From an uncultured Prevotella sp. (GTDB lineage: Bacteria > Bacteroidota > Bacteroidia > Bacteroidales > Bacteroidaceae), in NCBI GenBank assembly GCA_900546345.1, contig URCI01000074.1, positions 1 to 10,769 on the forward strand: DNA of 10,769 nucleotides, in the 5' to 3' direction. Shown here piece after piece: positions 1 to 6,481 of this stretch. The notes under the pieces are model-generated. The model did not search any database. It was not told the DNA's origin and saw nothing but the letters and a program-made list of their open reading frames with translations. Made by a program: the position numbers and the translations under genes. Each line of letters opens with the position of its first letter. The stretch's first letter is position 1.

Positions 1-25
1 AAAATTCCATTTCATTCCATTTTAT

Positions 26-56
26 TTTGTCATTCCACTCGTTTGCACTATCTTTA
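26..56 (+). promoter_or_regulatory. Outer promoter copy with altered -7 box
   Basis: The -33 TTTG (26-29) and 19-base spacer match the Bacteroidetes primary sigma factor consensus. The -7 element at 49-56 reads TATCTTTA instead of TATCTTTG. The change sits exactly where the repeat ends and the spacer begins. It may be weak or inactive, or may serve as an upstream regulatory copy. Confidence 0.45.
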
Positions 57-76
57 GATAAAATAGGCGGCACTCG

Positions 77-106
77 GGAATGAAAAATAAAATTCCATTT
101 CATTCC
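77..106. promoter_or_regulatory. Operator-like inverted repeat upstream of the left promoter
   Basis: A perfect 9-bp inverted repeat, GGAATGAAA (77-85) and TTTCATTCC (98-106), is separated by 12 bases and lies just upstream of the -33 box. A third half-site, TCATTCC (118-124), directly abuts the -33 TTTG and lies inside the promoter spacer. Arms with 21-base centre spacing (about two helical turns) plus a site inside the promoter would suit a dimeric DNA-binding regulator. No regulator is identified, so the role is inferred. Confidence 0.4.
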
Positions 107-113
107 ATTTTAT

Positions 114-144
114 TTTGTCATTCCACTCGTTTGCACTATCTTTG
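114..144 (+). promoter_or_regulatory. Inner promoter of the pseudokinase gene
   Basis: TTTG at 114-117, a spacer of exactly 19 bases and TATCTTTG at 137-144 match the Bacteroidetes consensus TTTG-N19-TAnnTTTG. Transcription would start near 150, leaving a leader of about 25 bases before the ATG at 176. It faces the pseudokinase gene. Confidence 0.8.
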
Positions 145-175
145 CAGTAAGTTTACCATTTAATCATAAAACGCC

Positions 176-1336
176 ATGACTGTAACAGACATGCAGGAGA
201 TAAAAACGGCCAGCATTCAACAGCTGACGACCGGAAAGGACGATGGGCAGGATGTGCTGCTCGTCTCTCTCAAAGAAGCCTATCAAAGCAAACCACAATA
301 TCTGCGCTCACTCAAGAAAGAGTTTGAACGCTGCAAAGATCTCGACCATCAGCATCTGCTGAAATACCTCGCCATCAAGGACGTGGACGGGCTCGGCACA
401 TGCCTGGAAATGGAATGGGAACCTGCACGCTCATTGCAGGATTTCCTCAAAGAGGGACACAGTGAGGATGAGAAAAAACGTGTCGTCGGACAGATCGCAT
501 CGGCATTGGAGTATCTCCATGAAAACGGCATCGTGCACGGTGCCTTGGATCCTGCCTTCATCTTCATCACGAAGAAAACCGACGAGGTGAAGGTGCTGAA
601 CTTCAGACTGCGTTATGCCGACTCGATGAGCATGCCTAACAGCAGCCTGCGCTTCATCGCGCCGGAAGCTAAAGACGGTACGGTGGCGCTTGACGCACGC
701 GCGGACGTCTACTCTCTCGGCATGATCGTCAAAAACATGGAACTCGGCAGTGAATATGATCAAGTCGTCGACGGCAGTTGCAGCTTTGGACGCAGTGAGC
801 GCTACATGAGCATAGAGGACTTCATGGAGGCTTTTGAGCACCATCGCTACAACCGCAAGCAGGAGGCTTCTTCGTCACCCGTCAACAGAAAAATGATCGG
901 ACTGGTGGCTGTGATCGCAGTGCTCGTGGTCATAGCAGCAGTGCTGCTCTTCAGCCAGAGCGGTCAGTCGAACCAGCAGACCGCCAGCAATGACTCTACG
1001 CAGGTGGCCAGCAACGACCAACAGCAAAGCACCGACAGCGCCAATAGCGTATCTGGACAAGTGGCTCCAACCGCTGACACCACGGCCAGCACACCATCCT
1101 CTGCCGACGCGCAGACACCGCAATACACGGGTGACTTGGTATTCCTCAACAACCTCGTGCCGCAAATGCACATCGATATCGACAAGATCTACGCTTCCAG
1201 CTCTGATCCTGACCAGATCCACAAAAAAGTGAGCATCTACTACAAAGGATTGCGCAAGACGTTGGGCAGCCTCAACGAGGAGCAGTTCGCTGCCTTTGAC
1301 AAGGCCTTCAGTGATTATATCAAATCGAAACAATAA
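176..1336 (+). CDS. Membrane-anchored pseudokinase-like protein
   Basis: This 386-residue protein has a compact N-terminal Ser/Thr-kinase-like domain (about 10-225), one transmembrane helix (about 240-260), a Ser/Thr/Gln-rich linker (261-316) and a small helical C-terminal region (320-386). Kinase landmarks present are a possible ATP-lysine at K33, the APE motif (162-164), the D-V-Y-S-L-G motif at 177-182 and a terminal R-Y-M-S-I-E-D-F-type helix (209-216). Catalytic residues are missing: the HRD position reads H121-G-A123 and the DFG position reads N142-F-R144. There is no clear glycine-rich loop, and the region between Y-S-L-G and the last helix is short. It is therefore probably a pseudokinase that senses or scaffolds rather than phosphorylates. 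The kinase-like part should be cytoplasmic and the C-terminus periplasmic. It has its own repeat-borne promoter and is convergent with thiL. The target is unknown. Confidence 0.8.
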   Translation: MTVTDMQEIKTASIQQLTTGKDDGQDVLLVSLKEAYQSKPQYLRSLKKEFERCKDLDHQHLLKYLAIKDVDGLGTCLEMEWEPARSLQDFLKEGHSEDEKKRVVGQIASALEYLHENGIVHGALDPAFIFITKKTDEVKVLNFRLRYADSMSMPNSSLRFIAPEAKDGTVALDARADVYSLGMIVKNMELGSEYDQVVDGSCSFGRSERYMSIEDFMEAFEHHRYNRKQEASSSPVNRKMIGLVAVIAVLVVIAAVLLFSQSGQSNQQTASNDSTQVASNDQQQSTDSANSVSGQVAPTADTTASTPSSADAQTPQYTGDLVFLNNLVPQMHIDIDKIYASSSDPDQIHKKVSIYYKGLRKTLGSLNEEQFAAFDKAFSDYIKSKQ

Positions 1337-1343
1337 TATCACA

Positions 1344-1390
1344 TAAGGTGTCGCCCATGCTTGTGGCGGACGACACCTTATTATATATAT
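1344..1390 (+). terminator. Stem-loop after the pseudokinase gene
   Basis: A perfect 10-bp inverted repeat (1344-1353 with 1371-1380, TAAGGTGTCG and its complement) starts 8 bases after the stop codon. It is followed by an AT-rich tract rather than a clean T-run. It is probably a terminator or a 3'-end stabilising hairpin. Confidence 0.6.
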
Positions 1391-1394
1391 AGCA

Positions 1395-1437
1395 ACAAAA
1401 AAGGCAACCGCCACATCGGGGCAGTTGCCTTTCTTTT
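1395..1437. terminator. Bidirectional rho-independent terminator
   Basis: A 9-bp stem (AAAGGCAAC at 1400-1408, GTTGCCTTT at 1424-1432) is followed on the plus strand by T-rich sequence (TTTCTTTTT). On the minus strand the A-run at 1397-1402 becomes a T-run. It lies between convergent genes, 46 bases past the thiL stop codon, and can end transcription from both sides. Confidence 0.85.
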
Positions 1438-1482
1438 TGAAAACCGGTTTTACCAAAGAGTGTGAAAGACACGCTTAGGCAA

Positions 1483-2598
1483 TTATTCTTTCAGCGCATT
1501 CCATCCTTGTGCGGTGATGTCAAACTCCTTGTTGTCGCGTGAGATCAGCCGCACGCCAAGCTCCTCCTTGGTGATGTATCCGATCTGCTTGATGCCGTTG
1601 CTCTCCAAGGCATCGAGCTTGTCGTGGTCGCCAATGGGACAAGTGAAGAGCAACTCATAATCATCGCCTCCATTCATGGCACAAGTGGTGACATTGATGT
1701 TCAACTCTTCCGCCATCACTGCTGTCTGGTAGTCGATAGGGATGTTCTTCTCATAGATGCGGCACCCGCAATGACTCTGCTTGCAGATATGCAACAACTC
1801 TGAAGACAAGCCGTCGGAGATGTCCATCATTGCCGTCGGATGGATGTTGTTCTCACGCAACAGGCTGATGATGTCTCCCCGTGCCTCCGGTTTGAGCTGT
1901 CGCTGGAGGAGATATTCCTTACCGGCAAAGTCGGGCTGGAAGTCATTGAGTTTGCGGGCCTCTTGCTGCAAATGCTCCACGAGTTTGGTGTTACCCGCCT
2001 TGTGCGCCTCCTGCAATTTCTTGTTCATCGCATCTACTTGCTGATAGAACACGCTTTTCTCGCGCTCAAGAAGCTGCAGGCCCATGTAGGCGGCACCAAG
2101 ATCACCGGTGACACAGACCAAATCGGTCTCGTTGGCACCATTGCGATACACGATGTCTTCCTTCTTGGCCTCACCGATGCACGTGATGCTGATGGCCAGT
2201 CCGGTGTAGGACGCCGTGGTGTCTCCACCCACAACGTCGACGCTCCACTTCTCACAAGCCCGCCGCAGTCCATCGTAGAAGGCTTCTATATCCTCCACCT
2301 TCAGGCGCTTGCCAATGGCCAACGACACGGTCATCTGCCGCGGTGTTCCGTTCATGGCAAAGATATCCGAGATGTTGACCATGGCTGCCTTGTAGCCCAA
2401 TTCCTGCATGGTGATGTAGGTAAGGTCGAAATGGATGCCCTCCATCAACATGTCCGTGGTGACAAGCACCTCGGACTCAGGATAATGAAGAACTGCACAG
2501 TCGTCGCCCACACCGTAGCGTGTCGACGCGTTGACTGGCTTGATGTCCTTGGTGAGATGATCAATCAGACCAAACTCACCCAACTTTGCAATTTCCAT
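1483..2598 (-). CDS. thiL: Thiamine-monophosphate kinase ThiL
   Basis: ThiL phosphorylates thiamine monophosphate with ATP to give thiamine diphosphate, the last step of the pathway, in the cytosol. The 371-residue product shows the family signatures: G31-D-D-C-A near the N-terminus, T-T-D-M-L-M-E-G-I-H-F-D (47-58), G124-G-D-T-T, V-T-G-D-L-G (163-168), M-D-I-S-D-G-L (258-264), G310-G-D-D-Y-E-L-L-F and a C-terminal G-W-N. Metal- and nucleotide-binding aspartates are present, so it should be active. It is longer than the E. coli enzyme (about 325 residues), mainly because of a charged, coiled-coil-like insertion at about 179-225 between the two domains. It is the last gene of the minus-strand run, 83 bases after pnp. 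No TTTG/TAnnTTTG promoter is visible in that gap, so it is probably co-transcribed with pnp. No TPP riboswitch is apparent. Confidence 0.95.
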   Translation of the reverse strand: MEIAKLGEFGLIDHLTKDIKPVNASTRYGVGDDCAVLHYPESEVLVTTDMLMEGIHFDLTYITMQELGYKAAMVNISDIFAMNGTPRQMTVSLAIGKRLKVEDIEAFYDGLRRACEKWSVDVVGGDTTASYTGLAISITCIGEAKKEDIVYRNGANETDLVCVTGDLGAAYMGLQLLEREKSVFYQQVDAMNKKLQEAHKAGNTKLVEHLQQEARKLNDFQPDFAGKEYLLQRQLKPEARGDIISLLRENNIHPTAMMDISDGLSSELLHICKQSHCGCRIYEKNIPIDYQTAVMAEELNINVTTCAMNGGDDYELLFTCPIGDHDKLDALESNGIKQIGYITKEELGVRLISRDNKEFDITAQGWNALKE

Positions 2599-2681
2599 AT
2601 AATCTCTTAAGAGTATCTGTATACGCTGGTGCTTTATCTATTAGTCTGTATACTTTGTTACTCTGTCTTTTACTCTGTTCT
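2599..2681 (-). repeat. pnp-thiL spacer with short direct repeats and a palindrome
   Basis: TTACTCTGT (minus-strand ACAGAGTAA) occurs three times, at 2658-2666, 2670-2678 and 2689-2697. The last copy lies inside the pnp 3' end. TCTGTATAC occurs twice, at 2616-2624 and 2645-2653. A perfect 10-bp palindrome, CTCTTAAGAG (2604-2613), ends 5 bases upstream of the thiL start codon. These could be relics of slippage, or RNA-level elements of the thiL leader. Confidence 0.6.
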
Positions 2682-3500
2682 TTATTTATTACTCTGTCTG
2701 ATGATCATTTCGCGCATGATCTCTGTCATCTTCGGCTCAGCGATGTTGGCAGCTTTCTGCACTTCTTCATGGCTCACCTCCACGGCCGGCTCAAAACCGC
2801 CTAAGTCGGTGATGATGCTCATGCCAAAGACCTTAATGCCACAATGGTGAGCTACGATGACCTCCGGAACGGTCGACATGCCCACAGCATCACCGCCCAT
2901 CAAATGATACATCCTGTACTCGGAAGGTGTCTCGAACGTTGGACCCTGTACGCCGACATAGACGCCGTGCTGCAACGTAAAGCCTTTCTCCTGAGCAATG
3001 CTGTCTGCCAAAGCGATCAGCTGATGGTCATAAGCCTCATGCATATCGGGGAAGCGAGGACCTACCGGGTAGTTTCTGCCACGCAAAGGATGCTCGGGGA
3101 AAAGATTGATATGGTCTACGATGACCATCATGTCGCCGATATGGAACTTGGGATTCATGCCGCCTGAGGCATTGCTCACAAAGAGCGTCTGGATACCCAA
3201 CTCATACATCACGCGCACAGGGAAGGTGACTTCCTTCATCGAATAGCCCTCATAGAAATGGAAACGGCCGTCCATGGCCATGATGTCAACACCGCCCAAC
3301 TGACCAAAAATCAGTTTGCCGGCATGACCTTCCACCGTCGAGACTGGGAAATTTGGAATCGACTTGTAGGGGATTTCCAATGGATTAGTTATCTCGGAAG
3401 CTAATTGTCCGAGGCCTGTTCCCAGAATGATGGCGGTTCGCGGGCTTGCTGGCATCCTTTCCTTTAACCAGGATGCTGTTTCTTGAATTTTTGCGTACAT
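2682..3500 (-). CDS. punA: Purine-nucleoside phosphorylase (trimeric class)
   Basis: This 272-residue enzyme splits purine (deoxy)nucleosides with phosphate into the free base and (deoxy)ribose 1-phosphate, feeding purine salvage in the cytosol. Family landmarks are the phosphate loop G27-T-G-L-G, G-H-A-G (58-61), G78-R-F-H-F-Y-E-G, N110-A-S-G-G, the purine-site G-P-T-F-E (186-190) and V206-G-M-S-T-V-P-E. The usual I-T-N segment that recognises the purine ring reads I-T-D here, with Asp at 232. In human PNP this position is Asn243, while in methylthioadenosine phosphorylase it is Asp, so 6-aminopurine nucleosides may be accepted. The start at 3500 gives the usual N-terminal length before the phosphate loop. 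It overlaps the 3' end of lpxK by 116 bases in a different frame, so expression is probably coupled to lpxK. Confidence 0.92.
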   Translation of the reverse strand: MYAKIQETASWLKERMPASPRTAIILGTGLGQLASEITNPLEIPYKSIPNFPVSTVEGHAGKLIFGQLGGVDIMAMDGRFHFYEGYSMKEVTFPVRVMYELGIQTLFVSNASGGMNPKFHIGDMMVIVDHINLFPEHPLRGRNYPVGPRFPDMHEAYDHQLIALADSIAQEKGFTLQHGVYVGVQGPTFETPSEYRMYHLMGGDAVGMSTVPEVIVAHHCGIKVFGMSIITDLGGFEPAVEVSHEEVQKAANIAEPKMTEIMREMIIRQSNK

Positions 3501-4572
3501 AGCTTAAAATTTTATTATTGAACGTCTCGGCCTCGTCGAGCATAAAATTGATGCGGATTGGCAAGCGGTAGAGATGCTTTCTTACCTCATTGTCAAGTCC
3601 TTCGAGGTTCTCAAGACGTGTACTGTCTTTATCTGTAGTAATGATCACACGCGGCTCCGGCAAGGACTGGAAAGCCTCGTTGATGCGTTGTGCGTCCTTG
3701 GCCTTGAAGAAATGGTGGTCGGAAAAAGTCAGAGGGGTGATCGACCGACATTGTTTCTTCAAATCGGCCTCCATCTGCAAAGGAGAGGCTATGCCCGTGA
3801 GCAGCAACACATTTTGTCCCGTCAATGGCGAAGGCCGACCGGAGAGTGGCGCTGCCTCTTGCGGGAAGACGGCAACAGGCGTGTCGTAATCGATGCAGGT
3901 GAAATAGAGCTCCTGGTAAGGATAGAGGTTCATGGCTTTGGTAAGTACACGAAACTCCATCGGCTTCAGGTCTTTGGGGCACTTCGTGATGATCACGATG
4001 TCTGCACGGCTCTTGCCATTGAGACTCTCACGCAACCTTCCTGCCGGCAAGAGCTTGTCGTAGATGATCAGCCGGTGATAGTCGACTAACAAGATGTTAA
4101 TGCCGGGCTTGATATAACGGTGCTGATAAGCATCATCGAGAAGGATGACATCAACGTCATGGGTCTCCTTGTCATGAGTCAGCCGGTCTACGCCCTGACA
4201 GCGGTTTTTGTCCACGGCAACATACACATCCGGGAATTTCTTCTTCATCTGATAGGGCTCGTCACCGATTTCCCGAATCGTGGTATCACGATCGGCGAGC
4301 ACATAGCCCTTGCTCTTGCGTTTATATCCACGCGAGAGCACACCGACCTTTACCACATCCTTGAGTAGCCGGATAAGGTATTCCACGTGAGGAGTCTTGC
4401 CTGATCCGCCGACCGTGATATTTCCCACGGCTATGATTGGGATGGCAAAAGCACGCTTCTTGAGTACTCCTAAGTCGAAAAGCCAGTTGCGAAAGCCAAC
4501 GCCAAGGCCATACAGCCAACTCAGCGGCAAGAGCCAATCATTGATTTTGATGTAATCCCCTTCTGTTCGCAT
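3385..4572 (-). CDS. lpxK: Tetraacyldisaccharide 4'-kinase LpxK
   Basis: LpxK phosphorylates the 4' position of the tetraacyl-disaccharide 1-phosphate lipid A precursor to give lipid IVA, at the inner face of the cytoplasmic membrane. The 395-residue product has the Walker A region G50-N-I-T-V-G-G-S-G-K-T, L79-S-R-G-Y-K-R, G103-D-E-P, L145-D-D-A-Y-Q-H (family LDDGFQH), L175-P-A-G-R-L-R-E, F283-S-D-H-H and T312-T-D-K-D. An N-terminal hydrophobic stretch (about 14-36) suits a membrane-associated helix. The last 25-30 residues, after N-K-I-L-S-Y-V-R (353-360), look like an extension. They are encoded within the start of pnp and are basic and low in hydrophobic residues. The start codon lies 5 bases after the sppA stop codon, indicating co-transcription and probable translational coupling. 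Confidence 0.95.
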   Translation of the reverse strand: MRTEGDYIKINDWLLPLSWLYGLGVGFRNWLFDLGVLKKRAFAIPIIAVGNITVGGSGKTPHVEYLIRLLKDVVKVGVLSRGYKRKSKGYVLADRDTTIREIGDEPYQMKKKFPDVYVAVDKNRCQGVDRLTHDKETHDVDVILLDDAYQHRYIKPGINILLVDYHRLIIYDKLLPAGRLRESLNGKSRADIVIITKCPKDLKPMEFRVLTKAMNLYPYQELYFTCIDYDTPVAVFPQEAAPLSGRPSPLTGQNVLLLTGIASPLQMEADLKKQCRSITPLTFSDHHFFKAKDAQRINEAFQSLPEPRVIITTDKDSTRLENLEGLDNEVRKHLYRLPIRINFMLDEAETFNNKILSYVRKNSRNSILVKGKDASKPANRHHSGNRPRTISFRDN

Positions 4573-4577
4573 GATGA

Positions 4578-6347
4578 TTATTTGATGATCAACTGATAAG
4601 GCAGACGTGCCTGATAGCGGCTCAGCATCGTGGCTCTGCGCATCATCATATAAGCTTCGTAATCCTCGCCCAAGACGGTACGCAGCTGTGCATCGAGATA
4701 AGAGCCTGTGGAGCTGCCGAAAAGATCCATCATCTGATCCATCATGGCTTCTGCTCCGGGATACGATACTGTATGATATTCATTCAGAGATGCCAGCTTT
4801 GCAGCCTTCGCAATAGCCACATCCAGTCCGCCTAAGGCGTCCACAAGCTTCACCTTTTGAGCATCCATGCCTAAGAAGACATGTCCTTGGGCTAGCTGCT
4901 CAACACGGTCCATAGACAGATGACGGCCTTCAGACACACGCGACTTGAAGACACGATAGATATGGTTCACTGAACTCTGGATAAGAGACTGCTGCTCTAA
5001 TGTCAATGGAGCCATATCGTCACCCATGATGGTGTTGCGATTGGTCTGTATGTAGTCTGCGTTAATACCCAGTTTACCGGTCAACAACTTAGAACGGTCG
5101 TACATGAGGCCATAGACGCCGATACTGCCCGTCAACGTGGTAGGCTCCGCAACAATATAATTGGCTGGAGAACTGATATAGTAGCCACCGGAAGCAGCAT
5201 AGCCACCCATGGACACCACGACAGGCTTATGATTGCGCAACTCTTTGATGGCGTGCCAGATCTGATCTGAGGCAAAAGAGGAACCGCCGGGAGAGTTCAC
5301 CCGGATCACCACAGCCTTCACATCGTCATCATCGGCCAAGTCGTTGAGATCCGCTGCCATATCCTTGCCGACAATCATGCTGCCTCCGTTGAACATCGAC
5401 TGCGGACTGGCCGCGTCGACAATTTCTCCCTCGGCGTAGTACACGGCGATCTCCTTGCCCTTGTTCTCATTTTCTGTAGAAGCCAGGTCACTGGGAGACA
5501 CCTGAGAGATCTCGTCGTCCTTGTCTAACCCAAGCCGTTTCTTGATATTTGCCTTCAGCTGGTCGGGATAAAGCAGTCCGTCGACAAGATGATATTTCTG
5601 GAAGTTTTTCGTGTCCTCCACTCCGATGTACCGATCGGCGTATGCGTTTAGTGTGTCGGCACTGATTTTGCGGTTCTTGCTCACAGTCTGTACGAGCTGA
5701 TTCCAAATGCCGGAAATATAACGTGTGGTCTGCTCTCGGTCCGGTCCACTCATGTGGTCACTGATCAAAGGCTCTGTAGCACTCTTGTATTTACCGCACT
5801 TGAAGACATTAGCTTTTATGCCGACCTTGTCGAGCAATGGTTTGAAATACATAATCTTTGCACCCAGTCCATGCCAATCGACAGAACCCTGCGGATGAAG
5901 GTAGATCTTGTCTGCTGCACTGGCCAGATAATAGGTGAAGGCATTATAGGCATCGCCATAGGCAACGAGCCATTTTCCCGATGTCTTATAATCCTGCAGT
6001 GCATGATAGATCTCTTCTACCTGGGCAGGCGAAGCATTGAACATACCGGCCTCGAGATAGATGCCGGAAATCTTGTCGTCGGTCTTTGCCAGTTTGATCG
6101 CAGTGAGCATGTCCTCCAAAGTCTGTGCGGTGTTGCCCTGAAGCTCATCGCGCAGCGATGGGCTACTATGGTCTGTCAAGGCACCATCAAGCGAAAGAAC
6201 GAGGACGCTATTCTTCTTCACGCTAGACGTAGCCTGCGATGCCGCCATCATTCCCGACAGCGTCATCGTAGCAATCATGAACGCCACGATAGAGAAAACG
6301 AAAAGGCCGACGATCGTCGCGCCTGTCATCTTAAGGAAATTCTTCAT
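4578..6347 (-). CDS. sppA: Signal peptide peptidase SppA, 67K type
   Basis: SppA is a membrane-bound serine protease with a Ser-Lys dyad that degrades signal peptides and other membrane peptides on the periplasmic side. This 589-residue protein is the long, two-domain form. An N-terminal transmembrane helix lies at about 8-30. The first domain carries the general base K188 in the segment G-K-Y-K-S-A-T-E-P, matching E. coli Lys209. The second domain carries the nucleophile S386 in G-G-Y-A-A-S-G-G-Y-Y, matching Ser409. An oxyanion segment, R-V-N-S-P-G-G-S, lies at 349-356. Both catalytic residues are intact, so it should be active. A consensus promoter lies about 57-88 bases upstream of the start codon, so sppA probably begins an sppA-lpxK-pnp-thiL unit. 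Confidence 0.96.
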   Translation of the reverse strand: MKNFLKMTGATIVGLFVFSIVAFMIATMTLSGMMAASQATSSVKKNSVLVLSLDGALTDHSSPSLRDELQGNTAQTLEDMLTAIKLAKTDDKISGIYLEAGMFNASPAQVEEIYHALQDYKTSGKWLVAYGDAYNAFTYYLASAADKIYLHPQGSVDWHGLGAKIMYFKPLLDKVGIKANVFKCGKYKSATEPLISDHMSGPDREQTTRYISGIWNQLVQTVSKNRKISADTLNAYADRYIGVEDTKNFQKYHLVDGLLYPDQLKANIKKRLGLDKDDEISQVSPSDLASTENENKGKEIAVYYAEGEIVDAASPQSMFNGGSMIVGKDMAADLNDLADDDDVKAVVIRVNSPGGSSFASDQIWHAIKELRNHKPVVVSMGGYAASGGYYISSPANYIVAEPTTLTGSIGVYGLMYDRSKLLTGKLGINADYIQTNRNTIMGDDMAPLTLEQQSLIQSSVNHIYRVFKSRVSEGRHLSMDRVEQLAQGHVFLGMDAQKVKLVDALGGLDVAIAKAAKLASLNEYHTVSYPGAEAMMDQMMDLFGSSTGSYLDAQLRTVLGEDYEAYMMMRRATMLSRYQARLPYQLIIK

Positions 6348-6403
6348 GCACTGATATTGTTAGATGATTGTTATCGAAAGAATAGACAGTATCATTGTTT
6401 TTG

Positions 6404-6435
6404 CAAACTTACTAAAAAAAAATCATATAAACAAA
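6404..6435 (-). promoter_or_regulatory. Promoter of sppA
   Basis: On the minus strand, TTTG (6435-6432), a 20-base spacer and TAAGTTTG (6411-6404) match the Bacteroidetes consensus. Transcription would start near 6397, giving a leader of about 50 bases. The surrounding sequence is AT-rich, with an A-run at 6414-6422. Confidence 0.7.
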
Positions 6436-6481
6436 CTTTTCCTTTACAAATACACCTAGTTGACTATGCAACCAAGAAGAT

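Larger units (their letters stand above)
1..143 (+). repeat. Left tandem pair of an 88-bp-period promoter repeat
   Basis: A 74-bp unit runs from GCACTCGGG at 70 to TATCTTT ending at 143. An earlier copy at 1-55 lacks only its first 19 bases because the window starts inside it. Over the shared 55 bases the two copies are identical. A 14-base spacer (56-69) separates them, giving a period of 88. The same 74-bp unit occurs twice, inverted, at the right end of the window with only two base differences (left C95 and A125 versus T and G), and with the same 14-base spacing. Both left copies carry the left-type bases, so the copies within a pair resemble each other more than they resemble the other pair. 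Confidence 0.95.

Noticed and set aside
1..143. CRISPR-like array
   Set aside because: There are only two long units at each end, the spacers are 14 bases, the unit contains promoter boxes, and no cas gene is present.
1840..2610. 256-residue plus-strand open frame opposite thiL
   Set aside because: It is antisense to an unambiguous ThiL, and its translation has no recognisable domain.
2599..2681. TPP riboswitch in front of thiL
   Set aside because: The spacer is only 83 bases and lacks the conserved CUGAGA-type core. The visible repeats do not form the known fold.
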